Notes: a model not told the origin generated them from the sequence alone. 64,000 nt of DNA from Gilliamella apis (GCF_030758615.1 NZ_CP132381.1:2418001-2482000); one strand, 5' to 3'; positions 1 to 9,492 are shown, counted from the stretch's first letter. A program made the numbers and translations.

Positions 1-339
1 GACTTTTTGTATTCCATCAATATCTGCATGTAATGCTTCTTTTGCAATACCAACAACGCGGGTATTCCAATTATCATAAGACATTTCACAAACACTAAAC
101 AAGCAATCTTGTTGTTTTAAATCTTGAATTTGAGCTTCACCACCAATCAAGTTAACTTCACAGTATCCCCAATCGCTATCATGCTGTGCAGCTAGTATAT
201 CCGTATAAACAGCTTGATGAGCACGATGAAAAGCGCCAAAACCGAGATGAACAATTTTGGTTTTAATTTTGCTTCTATCATAAGTTGGAACAACTACCCC
301 CTTAGGTAGTTGTGATAAAGTTTGATTTGATAATCTCAT
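1..339 (-). CDS. mannitol dehydrogenase-family oxidoreductase, probably fructuronate reductase (3' end outside window)
   Basis: The first 113 codons of a reverse-strand gene run off the left edge. The ATG at 339 starts a protein reading [15 protein letters not shown], followed by the family motif [13 protein letters not shown] near residue 31, which begins the NAD(P)-binding fold, and then WGYCEVNL. These resemble E. coli UxuB and YeiQ, NAD-dependent enzymes that interconvert D-mannonate and D-fructuronate in the cytoplasm. It lies 51 bp after the transporter gene and in line with mannonate dehydratase, so the uronate assignment is supported by context. A weak AGAGAC precedes the start. The C-terminal substrate-binding half cannot be seen, so another polyol dehydrogenase of the family is possible. 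Confidence 0.75.
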   Translation of the reverse strand, partial: MRLSNQTLSQLPKGVVVPTYDRSKIKTKIVHLGFGAFHRAHQAVYTDILAAQHDSDWGYCEVNLIGGEAQIQDLKQQDCLFSVCEMSYDNWNTRVVGIAKEALHADIDGIQKV

Positions 340-390
340 AAAAGTCTCTAATTAATAATTAATTAAACAATAATCATTTATTTTGTAGTT

Positions 391-1725
391 TTATTTTCCT
401 ACCCATTGCTGATATTCTTTTTTAATTTTATTAGGTGCTGTTTCAGGCAATAACGCAATACCAATAACAGATAAAATACCTAATGTACCAACATATAAGG
501 CTAATCCAGAATAATGTCCACTACACATTTGTAAAATCTTAACTGCACAAAGCCCTAAAATACCACTTCCAATTAATGAACCAACCTGCCATATCAACGC
601 TATACCACTACAACGAATTGCTGTCGGAAATAATTCTGGGAAGAATGATGCTTGTGGTGCATAACACATAGCATGACCTATAGGTAAAACAATTATCATT
701 GCTAACTGAATTAATATATAATTCTGTGTATTGACCATTAAGAAAAATGGAACTATAAAAATTACTTGCAGAAGAGCGCCAAGTATATAGACTCTTTTTC
801 TTCCCCATTTATCCGATAAAGCGCCCATTAACGGGATAGTAAAAATCTCGATGACTACAGCAACAATTATTGCATCTAATACATAACTTTTATTAAATTG
901 ATTTACATTTACATAGGCTAAAACAATCACTGTAAACATGGCAAATGAACATGCTTCAATTAGTTTTGCACCAACCCCTTTAGCAACAATCCCCGGATAA
1001 TTTTTCATAACATCTTTCAACGGCATTGAAGATTCAACAGCTTTAGTTTGTCTAATTTTTTCAAAAACAGGTGATTCGTCAATACGTAATCGGATAAATA
1101 ATCCCAATATAACTAAAAGTAAACTTAATAAAAATGGTATTCTCCAACCAAAATCAAGCATTTGTTCTTCTGAAAGTAATGATGTTAATAAAGCAAAAAG
1201 CGCTGAAGGTAACAAAAAACCAAGTGGTGCCCCTATTTGCACCCAACTAGAGAAAAATCCGCGCTTTTCAGGCGGAGAATATTCCGCTGTCATCAACACC
1301 GCACCTGCTTGTTCGCCACCAACACCAAATCCTTGTAGAACTCTAATTAAAATTAGAATTACAGGTGCCCACCAACCAATTGATGCATAAGTTGGTAATA
1401 AACCAATAACGAATGTTCCTAATCCAACAATTAAAATAGTAATGACTAACGCTTTTTTTCTTCCTACTTTATCGCCCATATGACCAAAAACAATACCGCC
1501 AATAGGTCTAGCAAAAAAACCTACTGCATAAGTAGCAAATGCTGCAAGAGTGCTAATAAAAGGATCATTACTAGGAAAGAACAGTTGACCAAAAAAGAGT
1601 ACTGCTGCCGTTCCATATGCAAAAAAATCATAATATTCTGCAGCAGTTCCAATAGATGATGCAACAGCTACACGCCTTATAATATTCCGTTTTTCTTTTT
1701 CTTCCATTGTTTCTAAAGTTGACAT
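391..1725 (-). CDS. MFS transporter, metabolite:H+ symporter (MHS) type
   Basis: A 444-residue inner-membrane carrier with about 12 hydrophobic helices. The MFS loop signature GHMGDKVGRKKAL lies near residue 82, after helix 2, and FARPIGG and GFGVGGEQAGA are typical of the MHS branch (E. coli YhjE, ShiA and ProP group), which imports organic acids or other metabolites with protons. An in-frame ATG also lies at 1740, but AAGGAA inside the first codons of that longer form sits six bases before the ATG at 1725, which favours the shorter start. The gene is 22 bp downstream of mannonate dehydratase and upstream of a mannonate oxidoreductase, so a uronate or aldonate substrate is inferred. The exact substrate cannot be read from the sequence. 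Confidence 0.85.
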   Translation of the reverse strand: MSTLETMEEKEKRNIIRRVAVASSIGTAAEYYDFFAYGTAAVLFFGQLFFPSNDPFISTLAAFATYAVGFFARPIGGIVFGHMGDKVGRKKALVITILIVGLGTFVIGLLPTYASIGWWAPVILILIRVLQGFGVGGEQAGAVLMTAEYSPPEKRGFFSSWVQIGAPLGFLLPSALFALLTSLLSEEQMLDFGWRIPFLLSLLLVILGLFIRLRIDESPVFEKIRQTKAVESSMPLKDVMKNYPGIVAKGVGAKLIEACSFAMFTVIVLAYVNVNQFNKSYVLDAIIVAVVIEIFTIPLMGALSDKWGRKRVYILGALLQVIFIVPFFLMVNTQNYILIQLAMIIVLPIGHAMCYAPQASFFPELFPTAIRCSGIALIWQVGSLIGSGILGLCAVKILQMCSGHYSGLALYVGTLGILSVIGIALLPETAPNKIKKEYQQWVGK

Positions 1726-1747
1726 ATTAATTTCCTTCATTTTTTAA

Positions 1748-2962
1748 TTACCAATTCCACAATGTGCCATCTTCTAGACGAGCAATTGGCAAATAAGCAG
1801 GATTGTATGGATATTTTGCTGCAAGTTTTTCATCAAAATCGATTCCTAATCCGGGTTTGTCACTTGGATGCATATAACCATCATTAAAGGTCCAATTAGG
1901 CGAGAAAACTTCTAACATCTGTTCGGAATAGCCCATAAATTCTTGTACACCAAAGTTAGGTACCCACATATCAAAGTGCAGCGCCGCGGCATGACAAATT
2001 GGTGATAAATCAGATGGACCATGCGAACCAGTTCTAACTTGATAAAGAGCCGCAAAATCAGCAATCCGGCGCATATGTGTAATACCACCAGCATGAGTTA
2101 TCGTGGTTCGAATATAATCAATCAGTTGTTCTTCAATTAATTGTTTACAATCCCAAATGCTATTGAATACTTCACCGACAGCAATTGGTGTTACGGTATG
2201 TTGACGAATTAAACGGAAGCACTCTTGATTTTCTGCAGGTGTCGGATCTTCCATCCAAAATAGTCGGTAGTCTTCAATACTTTTGCCAAATCGTGCTGCT
2301 TCAATTGGGGTTAAACGATGGTGCATGTCATGCAATAAATGTTCATTAAAACCAAATTTATTTCTTACTGCTTCAAATAATTTTGGTGTGAAATCAAGAT
2401 ATTTATCGGTTGCCCAAAATTGCTCTTCAGGATAATTACCTCGAGTAGCCGGCTCATAAGCTAAATTTTTACCTTTACTTTGGCCGTATGTGGTCTTCAT
2501 TCCTGGTATTCCACACTGAACACGAATGGCTTTAAACCCCATTTCCTTATGTTTGGCATAATCATCCAACGCTTCTTCAATATCTTTACCAGTGGTATGG
2601 CAATAGACCATGACACCAGTACGTGAAGCTCCACCTAATAACTGATAAAGTGGCATATTGGCTACTTTACCTTTGATATCCCATAACGCCATATCAATTG
2701 CTGATATCGCTGACATGGTCACTGGCCCTCGACGCCAATAAGCACCTTTATAGAAATATTGAAATATATCTTCAATTTGACTAGCATCTCGGCCGATTAA
2801 CTGTGGACAAAGATGATCTTTGAGATATGATGCGACAGATAATTCTCGTCCGTTGAGTGTCGCATCACCAACTCCATATACGCCTGAATCTGTAGTGATT
2901 TTTAATGTGACAAAGTTCCTTCCTGGACTACACACAAAAACCTCTGCTTTTACGATTTTCAT
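1748..2962 (-). CDS. manD: D-mannonate dehydratase, enolase superfamily (ManD/RspA type)
   Basis: The 404-residue product matches the length of E. coli RspA/ManD. The family dehydrates D-mannonate to 2-keto-3-deoxy-D-gluconate with Mg2+. Metal ligands are visible as D212 (with H214) in LLHDMHH, E238 in WMEDP and E264 in VGEVF. The catalytic Arg and Tyr of ManD correspond to R147 and Y159. An upstream in-frame ATG would add 20 residues, but AGAGGT five bases before the ATG at 2962 and the fit to the family N-terminus ([10 protein letters not shown]) fix this start. It is the first gene of a three-gene operon with a transporter and a mannonate oxidoreductase, with a CRP site upstream. Some RspA-like members have low or other acid-sugar activity, so the in vivo substrate is inferred. 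Confidence 0.9.
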   Translation of the reverse strand: MKIVKAEVFVCSPGRNFVTLKITTDSGVYGVGDATLNGRELSVASYLKDHLCPQLIGRDASQIEDIFQYFYKGAYWRRGPVTMSAISAIDMALWDIKGKVANMPLYQLLGGASRTGVMVYCHTTGKDIEEALDDYAKHKEMGFKAIRVQCGIPGMKTTYGQSKGKNLAYEPATRGNYPEEQFWATDKYLDFTPKLFEAVRNKFGFNEHLLHDMHHRLTPIEAARFGKSIEDYRLFWMEDPTPAENQECFRLIRQHTVTPIAVGEVFNSIWDCKQLIEEQLIDYIRTTITHAGGITHMRRIADFAALYQVRTGSHGPSDLSPICHAAALHFDMWVPNFGVQEFMGYSEQMLEVFSPNWTFNDGYMHPSDKPGLGIDFDEKLAAKYPYNPAYLPIARLEDGTLWNW

Positions 2963-3008
2963 TTGATACCTCTGAAAAATGATTAATGAGTAAACTTTAA
3001 TTCTAATC

Positions 3009-3055
3009 ATACTACCATACAAGTAGATTAGAAAAATTGTGTGATATTGATCACA
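3009..3055 (-). promoter_or_regulatory. CRP site and promoter of the manD operon
   Basis: Positions 3040-3055 read TGTGATATTGATCACA, a perfect TGTGA-N6-TCACA pair. On the minus strand a -10-like TAGTAT (3014-3009) follows, which puts the expected start of transcription near 3002 and the CRP centre about 45 bases upstream, roughly class II activation. No good -35 is seen, as expected for a CRP-dependent promoter. The 5' leader to the ATG would be about 40 bases. Confidence 0.75.
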
Positions 3056-3085
3056 TAAATATTAACTTTATGAGAAATAAGTAAT

Positions 3086-3126
3086 AAAAAACCCCGCTCC
3101 TCAAATTTTTGAGGAACAGGGTTTTT
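3086..3126. terminator. hairpin terminator between two divergent genes
   Basis: CCTCAAA and TTTGAGG form a stem extended by CCC/GGG pairs, flanked by A6 on the left and T5 on the right, so it could end transcription in either direction. It lies between manD (minus) and pabA (plus), which are divergent, where no 3' end is expected. Its likely role is in a leader or a very short transcript; see the mini-ORF at 3177-3215. Confidence 0.65.
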
Positions 3127-3176
3127 AAATGTCTAGTATAGTCGTAGATAGTTTTTTTAATAAGTAATTAATTACT

Positions 3177-3215
3177 TTATATAGCATCGCTTTTTATAAT
3201 AAAATCACCAGTCAC
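3177..3215 (-). other. possible 12-codon leader ORF with a very strong ribosome site
   Basis: On the minus strand AAAGGAGGT (3232-3224), a near-complete complement of the 16S rRNA 3' end, is followed nine bases later by GTG and the codons for MTGDFIIKSDAI, then TAA. About 50 bases further on is the terminator hairpin at 3126-3086, and then the manD promoter and gene. The order ribosome site, short ORF, terminator, structural gene is that of an attenuator. The peptide has no run of one amino acid, no clear promoter is visible, and it may be chance. Confidence 0.25.
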
Positions 3216-3262
3216 TCGTTAAAACCTCCTTTATTTATAATTATTAAGCATTGGGTACTATT

Positions 3263-3835
3263 TTGATTCTTCTAATTGATAATTACGATTCTTTTACTTT
3301 TAATATCTATGATTACCTTTGCCGTGCAGGAGCCGAAGTTATGGTCATCAAAAATGATGAAAAATCTATTGATGAATTAAAGCGATTATCGTTTTCCAAA
3401 ATGGTCATTTCTCCGGGGCCGGGAACACCCGATAATGCCGGAATATCATTATCGGCGATCAATTGTTTTGCTAATCACTGCCCAATACTTGGCATTTGTT
3501 TAGGTCATCAAGCGATTGCCCAATATTTTGGTTATAGCATTGTTAAAGCCCCAGTACCAATGCATGGTAAAATTGATGAAATTACACATGATGAGCAAGG
3601 CTTATTTGTCGGGATTAAAAATCCACTCTCCGTGGTTAGGTATCATTCTCTAATTGCCCACCCTAATTTGCCATTAAATGAGTCACCTTTAATAGTTACC
3701 GCTAAAAATAGACAAGGATTGATTATGGGATTACGACATAAAACACTGCCAATTGAATCGGTACAATTTCACCCAGAGGCAATTAAGACAGAATCTGGTT
3801 TAAAAATAATTAGTAACTTTGTTAATGGTAATTAA
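3263..3835 (+). CDS. pabA: aminodeoxychorismate synthase, glutaminase subunit
   Basis: A class I glutamine amidotransferase of 190 residues that supplies ammonia to PabB for p-aminobenzoate and folate synthesis in the cytoplasm. It starts MILLIDNYDSF as E. coli PabA does. The nucleophile is C79 in GICLGHQ, and the His-Glu pair is H170 and E172 in VQFHPEA. The start is TTG at 3263, chosen because it aligns with the family and has GGGT seven bases upstream; the TTG at 3251 would add four residues without a ribosome site. A candidate -10 TATAAT lies at 3195-3200. The stop is one base before the pabB start, so translation is probably coupled. The TrpG paralogue is less likely given the PabB-PabC fusion next door. 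Confidence 0.92.
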   Translation: MILLIDNYDSFTFNIYDYLCRAGAEVMVIKNDEKSIDELKRLSFSKMVISPGPGTPDNAGISLSAINCFANHCPILGICLGHQAIAQYFGYSIVKAPVPMHGKIDEITHDEQGLFVGIKNPLSVVRYHSLIAHPNLPLNESPLIVTAKNRQGLIMGLRHKTLPIESVQFHPEAIKTESGLKIISNFVNGN

Positions 3836-3836
3836 T

Positions 3837-5576
3837 ATGAAAATTTATATCGATTTTGAAGGTGAACGTAAATATTTTTGTGATCCAATCAAAATTATAA
3901 AATCAAACGATTATAGAGCTATTAAACAACGCATTGATGAAATAGAAAGCTTCACAAATAAAGGTTATTACGCTTGTGGTTATCTTGCTTATGAAAGTGC
4001 TATGGGGTTTAGTGAAAACAATAAAACCAAAGTTATAAAAAGCTCAAATCTTGATTTACCATTACTATTATTTGGTATTTTTGATAAGTATACGAGTGAG
4101 CCAATTCCAGATTCAAATCACTTTTCACCACTATCGTTAAAGTTATCTTGTGATACTGATATTAACGAATATCAGCAAAAAATTGACTATATTCACTCGC
4201 AAATTGAATTAGGTAATACTTACCAAACCAATTATACCATTCAATTTAGTGCACCATTTAATAGTAATCCTTTAGATTATTATTACTTTCTACAAAAAAA
4301 TAATCTTGCCAATTATTGTGCCTATATAGAATTTGAAAATTATCATATCTTATCTATTTCTCCTGAGCTATTTTTTAAATTAGAAGATAAAACTATTACA
4401 ACGAAACCAATGAAAGGTACTACCGCCCGAGGATTGACGACACAACAAGATAAACAACAAGTAGAGTTGTTGAAATCAGAAAAAAATCTTGCAGAGAATA
4501 TGATGATTGTTGATTTACTGCGTAATGATTTGAGCAGAATTTCAAAACCAGGATCGATCACCGTCCCACACTTATTTACCGCAGAAAAATACCCAACCGT
4601 ATGGCAACTAACCTCGACAATTCAAGGAATATTAAAAGATAATATTAACCTATATCAACTATTGCAAGCACTGTTCCCATGTGGCTCAATCACTGGAGCA
4701 CCTAAAGCAAGTACCATGCATATTATTAGTAATATTGAGAATTCAGCTCGTGGCGTGTATTGTGGCGCAATTGGTTATATTGACCCTTTTATGAAAAAGG
4801 CGATATTTAATATTCCAATACGTACCTTAACCATTAATAATCAACAGTTGAATTATGGTGTTGGTGGAGGCATTACCTGGGATTCAAGCGCCAATGATGA
4901 ATATAACGAAGTCCTAGCGAAAACAGCTATTTTGCATAGAACTTTATCTATACCTGAATATATTATTGAAACCTTATTGTTAGAAAATGGAGAGTTTTTG
5001 TTACTTAATGCACATTTGGACAGATTGGACAACTCAACACAATATTTTGATTTTACAAGTGATATTCAAACAATCAAACAGACATTAACGAAGCTAGCCA
5101 AAAAATATCCATTAGGAAAATATAAAGTTAGACTTCTGCAATCAAAATCAGGACAATCAGAAATAAGTATAGATTTGCTTACCACCTCAATGGTGATTAA
5201 TAATATAGCTTTTGCGCCTAAAAGTGTCGATAAACATAATGTTTTTCTCTATCATAAAACAACCAATCGACAACATTTTCCTCAATTGACAGTTGATCAA
5301 GAATATATCAATTATAATCAAAATGATGAAATTACCGAGTTTGTTAATGGTAATATCGCCCTATTAATTAATGATAAGTGGATAACGCCTGCCATTACAT
5401 CAGGACTATTAGCTGGCACTATGCGACAACATTATTTAGATCAGCATAAATTAATTGAGAAAACGATAAACAAAAAAGATATTTTACAGGCCGATAAAAT
5501 AGCATTTATTAATAGTGTTCGAGGTTGGGTTGAAATTGAAGAGCAGGTATTTAGTGAATTGAAAAAACAGTTATGA
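3837..5576 (+). CDS. pabB: fused aminodeoxychorismate synthase subunit I and aminodeoxychorismate lyase (PabB-PabC)
   Basis: A 579-residue fusion. Residues 1 to about 375 are a chorismate-binding domain (GYLAYESAMGF, KPMKGTTARG, NLMIVDLLRNDL-type core, GSITGAPK, GVGGGITWD) that makes 4-amino-4-deoxychorismate with ammonia from PabA. The C-terminal 200 residues are a class IV PLP lyase (LLLNAHLDRL, YHKTTNR with the probable PLP lysine, EFVNGNIALL, TSGLLAGTMR) that releases pyruvate to give p-aminobenzoate. E. coli has two separate genes; the fusion occurs in other bacteria. ATG at 3837 is preferred over the upstream TTG/ATG because it follows the pabA stop by one base. Pairing with pabA gives the whole chorismate-to-PABA route in two genes. 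Confidence 0.9.
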   Translation: MKIYIDFEGERKYFCDPIKIIKSNDYRAIKQRIDEIESFTNKGYYACGYLAYESAMGFSENNKTKVIKSSNLDLPLLLFGIFDKYTSEPIPDSNHFSPLSLKLSCDTDINEYQQKIDYIHSQIELGNTYQTNYTIQFSAPFNSNPLDYYYFLQKNNLANYCAYIEFENYHILSISPELFFKLEDKTITTKPMKGTTARGLTTQQDKQQVELLKSEKNLAENMMIVDLLRNDLSRISKPGSITVPHLFTAEKYPTVWQLTSTIQGILKDNINLYQLLQALFPCGSITGAPKASTMHIISNIENSARGVYCGAIGYIDPFMKKAIFNIPIRTLTINNQQLNYGVGGGITWDSSANDEYNEVLAKTAILHRTLSIPEYIIETLLLENGEFLLLNAHLDRLDNSTQYFDFTSDIQTIKQTLTKLAKKYPLGKYKVRLLQSKSGQSEISIDLLTTSMVINNIAFAPKSVDKHNVFLYHKTTNRQHFPQLTVDQEYINYNQNDEITEFVNGNIALLINDKWITPAITSGLLAGTMRQHYLDQHKLIEKTINKKDILQADKIAFINSVRGWVEIEEQVFSELKKQL

Positions 5577-5599
5577 TCATTTGAAATTAACTATCTATG

Positions 5600-5627
5600 A
5601 CATTCCGCCATTATATCGGCGGAATGT
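5600..5627. terminator. hairpin between convergent pabB and pqiC
   Basis: ACATTCCGCC (5600-5609) and GGCGGAATGT (5618-5627) form a perfect 10-bp stem with an 8-base loop, centred between two converging genes. There is no T run on either side, so a classical intrinsic terminator is uncertain, but position and stem strength suggest shared 3'-end formation. Confidence 0.55.
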
Positions 5628-5637
5628 TAAACAATAA

Positions 5638-6222
5638 CTAATATTTGATTGAATTCGCAAATTCTAACTCTTCATCTTGCCAGCCTTGCGATAAGGCTTT
5701 TACCAGTGCGCTATAGCCATTTTTTGCCAACGGAACACTGCGTTCAATAACTTTAGTCCTAATTTGTCCTTTATTATCTGTCACTACCCAGCGCCCTTTT
5801 ATCACTGCATCCCCCTTATAACTACCATGGAAACCATCAATAAAAAGCTTAATTGTTAAGGTAGGTGTAGTAATAGATTTGGTTGAGACTAAATAATTAG
5901 GTAAAAGTTGGGTTAGATCCTGCGATAATCTATCTGCAAATTGTTGAGACAATGTTGAGGCCCATAAATTATTAGTTGCTGTAACATATTTTATATCTTG
6001 TGTTTGTAAAACAATGCCTGATTTATTTAAAAAACTGGCTACTTCAATAGACTCAATCCAAATAAACTTATTGGTCGAGCGAGTCGTCACTGAATCAACA
6101 TTAACTAAATTACTCGTTAATTGAAAATAATTTTTTCTTTCGGTATTTGATGAACAACCCACCATTACCGCTAATAATGCTATCAATAGTGTAATTTTAA
6201 AACATCGAATCGATTTGAACAT
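5638..6222 (-). CDS. pqiC: PqiC outer-membrane lipoprotein of the Pqi lipid-transport system
   Basis: The 194-residue product begins with a lipoprotein signal peptide ending LLAVMVGC, with C23 as the lipidated residue (Met at -3 is slightly unusual). The rest matches the ABC-type auxiliary lipoprotein family of PqiC (YmbA): periplasmic, anchored in the outer membrane, where it binds the end of the PqiB tube. The start codon overlaps the pqiB stop (TAATG), so the two are translationally coupled. It is the last gene of pqiABC. The end faces pabB with only a hairpin between. Confidence 0.88.
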   Translation of the reverse strand: MFKSIRCFKITLLIALLAVMVGCSSNTERKNYFQLTSNLVNVDSVTTRSTNKFIWIESIEVASFLNKSGIVLQTQDIKYVTATNNLWASTLSQQFADRLSQDLTQLLPNYLVSTKSITTPTLTIKLFIDGFHGSYKGDAVIKGRWVVTDNKGQIRTKVIERSVPLAKNGYSALVKALSQGWQDEELEFANSIKY

Positions 6223-7859
6223 TATTTATTTCCTCTGGCTTTTGGTTCTTCATCTTTTTTGTTTGGTGAAGAGAAGATCAATGCGTTACTTTTATTATTT
6301 AGCGTATGAAGTAAAGGAGTTAATTCATCCATCATTTGCTGAATTTTCTGTAAACTTTCATTCATTTGTGTATTAAGTTGTGAACCTGGTTGTATTCCTT
6401 TCATCGCTTCATTTAATGAACGCATAGCTCTTTGTAAATCTTTAGGCATATTTTGCATCTCTTTACTTGCCATAATTTGATTTATGGTATTCATTAAGCG
6501 TTGACTCGATTCTAAGGATTTATTAAATTGCTCCATAGTATTGTTAACAGGTAAACTATTAAAATTATCTAATAATTGCAGGATTTTTGCTTGTATTTGT
6601 GCAAATCCAGTTGATGTAGTTTCAATCGTATCGTACCCATATTGTTTAGCTAATTTACTATCATATTTATCTTTTAACTCTGGATAAAAATCTAAATCAA
6701 TATAAAGTGCCCCCGTAAACATATTTGAAGTCTTTAATGATGCTCGCAAACCATTTTTTTGCTCATTTATAATTAAATTACCAATATCTATCTTATCTTC
6801 TACCAATTCAGCTAATCTGTCAGGTTCGATTTTAATTAGTATCGGTACTCTTTGATTAAGAATTGATCTTTCTTGCAACATTTCTGTGGTATAAAACGGT
6901 ACTTTACTTACTGTACCGAGCCTTATGCCATGATATTCAACTGGTGCACCTTCGGTTAATCCCGATATTGAGTCCGTAATCATAAGTAGGAATTCTTTAT
7001 ATTCAGTATATTGTGAATCTTGAATCGACTTTCTATCTTCATATAATTTATATACATCATGTTGCTTAGCCGGTTGTCCTAATTTTGCCCCATCAGGTAA
7101 ATCAAAGCTAATACCGCCTGACATTAGAACATCTAAAGAAGGCACATCTAAACTGGCACCACGAGAAGATAACGTTAAATTGATTCCCCCTTCTTTCCAA
7201 AACCGTACGTTTTCAGTAACTAATGCATCATAAGGTGTCGTAATAAAAATTTGATACTTCATTTTACGCGCTTCAACATCGAACTGTGACGTTTCAACAT
7301 TACCAACATGATAGCCACGAAACATCACTTTAGCACCGCGTGGCACAACACCACTTTGATCGCTATCTAAATTTAAACGAATTCCCTTTATGCTTGGATC
7401 TGATAAGGGCGGTGCATCAGATAGAATAAATGGATTATTTTTAAAGCTATGAGTATCATTCCCTGAAACAAGCTCAATATAGACACCCGATAAAATAGTT
7501 CCTAGCCCTGTCACACCATCACGACCAATTTCAGGTTTAACCACCCAAAATATTGAATCATTTTTCAAAAGCGGATTCATGTCGTTATAGATTCGACCTT
7601 TGATTACGACTTGTTTGTAATCATCAGATAATGTCACTTCATCAACAATACCAACATCAACGCTGCGATTTTTTATGACTGTTTTACCAGCTACAATACC
7701 ACTTGCATCTTTAGCCAATAAGGTAAAAGGAGTACCTCGATCAGCAAAATGGGCATAGATAATCCATAAACCAACAACTGCGGTAACTATGGGAATAATC
7801 CATATTGCTGAAATTGCTCTAATTTTAATTATTTTTGCTGATTTATTTGAGCTTGCCAT
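6222..7859 (-). CDS. pqiB: PqiB, three-MCE-domain periplasmic lipid-transport tube
   Basis: The 545 residues are almost the E. coli length (546). A single membrane helix at about residues 15-36 (IWIIPIVTAVVGLWIIYAHF) is followed by MCE domains, seen from repeats such as GIVAGKTVIKNRSVDVG, GVVPRGAKVMFRGYHVG and GLTEGAPVEYHGIRLG. The C-terminal part is helical and Gln/Asn rich (QKIQQMMDEL), which in the family forms the needle reaching the outer membrane. The system moves phospholipids between membranes and supports envelope integrity. The gene lies 15 bp after pqiA and overlaps pqiC by one base. Confidence 0.93.
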   Translation of the reverse strand: MASSNKSAKIIKIRAISAIWIIPIVTAVVGLWIIYAHFADRGTPFTLLAKDASGIVAGKTVIKNRSVDVGIVDEVTLSDDYKQVVIKGRIYNDMNPLLKNDSIFWVVKPEIGRDGVTGLGTILSGVYIELVSGNDTHSFKNNPFILSDAPPLSDPSIKGIRLNLDSDQSGVVPRGAKVMFRGYHVGNVETSQFDVEARKMKYQIFITTPYDALVTENVRFWKEGGINLTLSSRGASLDVPSLDVLMSGGISFDLPDGAKLGQPAKQHDVYKLYEDRKSIQDSQYTEYKEFLLMITDSISGLTEGAPVEYHGIRLGTVSKVPFYTTEMLQERSILNQRVPILIKIEPDRLAELVEDKIDIGNLIINEQKNGLRASLKTSNMFTGALYIDLDFYPELKDKYDSKLAKQYGYDTIETTSTGFAQIQAKILQLLDNFNSLPVNNTMEQFNKSLESSQRLMNTINQIMASKEMQNMPKDLQRAMRSLNEAMKGIQPGSQLNTQMNESLQKIQQMMDELTPLLHTLNNKSNALIFSSPNKKDEEPKARGNK

Positions 7860-7874
7860 ATTATTCCTATTATT

Positions 7875-9119
7875 TTATTTTCTAGTTGGTACTCGATCCC
7901 AAAGCAAACGTGGATCAAATTTTTGGGATGCAATCATTGTAATGATAACGACAGTAGCAAAAAAACTTACCCCTATATCAGGATATACGCCCATCATTTG
8001 TTGATTTCTCACTAAAGAACACACTACCGAAACCACAAAGATATCGATCATTGACCATTTACCAATAAATTCAACAGCATTATATAATTTCTTCATTTTT
8101 AGACAATTACGTTTTTTCTTATTCTTAACTGCCAAAGCAAAATAACAAAGCCAGCTAAGAGAAATAATTTTTAAAATAGGGATAACTACACTAGCAGCGA
8201 AAATGATTAATGCTACCGGCACATCCCCTGCTTGCCACATATAGATAACTCCATCCATAATCGTCGAACTCGATGGTGCACCAAAAACTTCAGTAATCAT
8301 GATGCCAAATAAATTAGCTGGTATATAAATAATCAGTGAAGTAACTAAAAGTGCAATCGTCCACTGTACTTTATCTCTTCCTCTAAGTTGACTTTTTTGT
8401 TTACATCTTGGACATTTAGCATACTCAGCAGGAATAATTGCATGGCAACAGCTGCACAATTTTATATTTTGATAAATTCCCGTTTTACCTACTTCTAATG
8501 GTTTTAAAGTAAAATTATTACGATGGATTTCATTCCATATTTTACCTGGTGTAAAAATAACTACTGCTTTGATATAAAAGAAAACAAATAAACAAAATGC
8601 CCAAAAGGTCCCTGTAACACCAAGGCTGCCATAACTCATTAATTTAACAAAACTAACTAAAATTCCTGTCAAAAAAATCTCAGGCATACACCAATGCTGA
8701 AATTTTTCATAAACAATCAAAAGATCTCTTTTTCGATATTTAGTCAGTTTTATTTTGGAGCAAAGTAATACAATAATAGATAAATTGAGTAATGGAAAAA
8801 CAAGCACAAATAAAACAAATAATGCGGAAATATAGCTATATCTATCAAAAAAAAGTATTTTGGGTATATCTAAAACACTTACACCATTAACATTACCGAC
8901 TAAATTAATATCAATAAACACAAACCCACAAGCGACGATAAGCATAATTAATGAACAAAATGCATACATTGCCGCACGAAATTTCATATTGTTCTGATTT
9001 TTAAACAATGTCGTAGTACAGCGAGGACAAGTAGCTTTATGTCCAATTGCAACATCTGTTAATCCGATAACCAAATCACAATGGGAACACAATACATAAT
9101 TTTGATTATCAACAGTCAT
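7875..9119 (-). CDS. pqiA: PqiA inner-membrane protein of the Pqi lipid-transport system
   Basis: A 414-residue integral membrane protein made of two PqiA domains. Each begins with a zinc-ribbon-like pair: CSHC and CPRC near residues 11-35, and CSCC and CPRC around residue 220. Each ribbon is followed by about four membrane helices. PqiA is the cytoplasmic-membrane partner of PqiB. Two ATG codons stand side by side; the second (9119) is preferred because AAGGA lies five bases before it and only two before the first. It heads the pqiABC operon. The upstream 430-bp gap shared with recA must hold its promoter, which I could not place with confidence. Confidence 0.92.
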   Translation of the reverse strand: MTVDNQNYVLCSHCDLVIGLTDVAIGHKATCPRCTTTLFKNQNNMKFRAAMYAFCSLIMLIVACGFVFIDINLVGNVNGVSVLDIPKILFFDRYSYISALFVLFVLVFPLLNLSIIVLLCSKIKLTKYRKRDLLIVYEKFQHWCMPEIFLTGILVSFVKLMSYGSLGVTGTFWAFCLFVFFYIKAVVIFTPGKIWNEIHRNNFTLKPLEVGKTGIYQNIKLCSCCHAIIPAEYAKCPRCKQKSQLRGRDKVQWTIALLVTSLIIYIPANLFGIMITEVFGAPSSSTIMDGVIYMWQAGDVPVALIIFAASVVIPILKIISLSWLCYFALAVKNKKKRNCLKMKKLYNAVEFIGKWSMIDIFVVSVVCSLVRNQQMMGVYPDIGVSFFATVVIITMIASQKFDPRLLWDRVPTRK

Positions 9120-9441
9120 CATTTTCCTTTATTTGATTGTGTACTAATTAGTAAAGATGTTTTTGATTAGCATAACGTTTATATATATAAAATTGCCAAT
9201 ATTTGTTAAACGATTATGTTCTGTGGTAATTAATTTAATAAATTAATAATGGCCAAAAAGCTTCTAGATGCCAATCATATCAAATGCTTCTTTTTTATGA
9301 AAGTATTACCTAATTAAATTAGCATAATTTGATTATTATCATTTTTCAAATGGCGATTTGAAGATCGTTATTCTAAATAACTCTCAAGATAATGTTTAAT
9401 TAATTGCATAACGGGATTTAGTAATAAATATTAAGAAAATT

Positions 9442-9457
9442 TGTGAATAATTTCACA
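9442..9457. promoter_or_regulatory. perfect CRP-type palindrome upstream of recA
   Basis: TGTGAATAATTTCACA, a perfect TGTGA-N6-TCACA pair. Its centre is about 78 bases upstream of the expected recA start of transcription (near 9527) and over 300 bases from pqiA. The distance would suit class I action on recA. A competence-type (Sxy-dependent) CRP-S site is less likely, since the core is the canonical CRP-N form. Confidence 0.6.
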
Positions 9458-9492
9458 TAATTAATCAATTTAATACTGTTTATAAAAAAAAC

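Noticed and set aside
9241..9300. Direct or inverted repeat around GCTTCTAGATG and AATGCTTCTTTT upstream of recA
   Set aside because: The similarity is short and does not form a stable hairpin; not distinguishable from chance.
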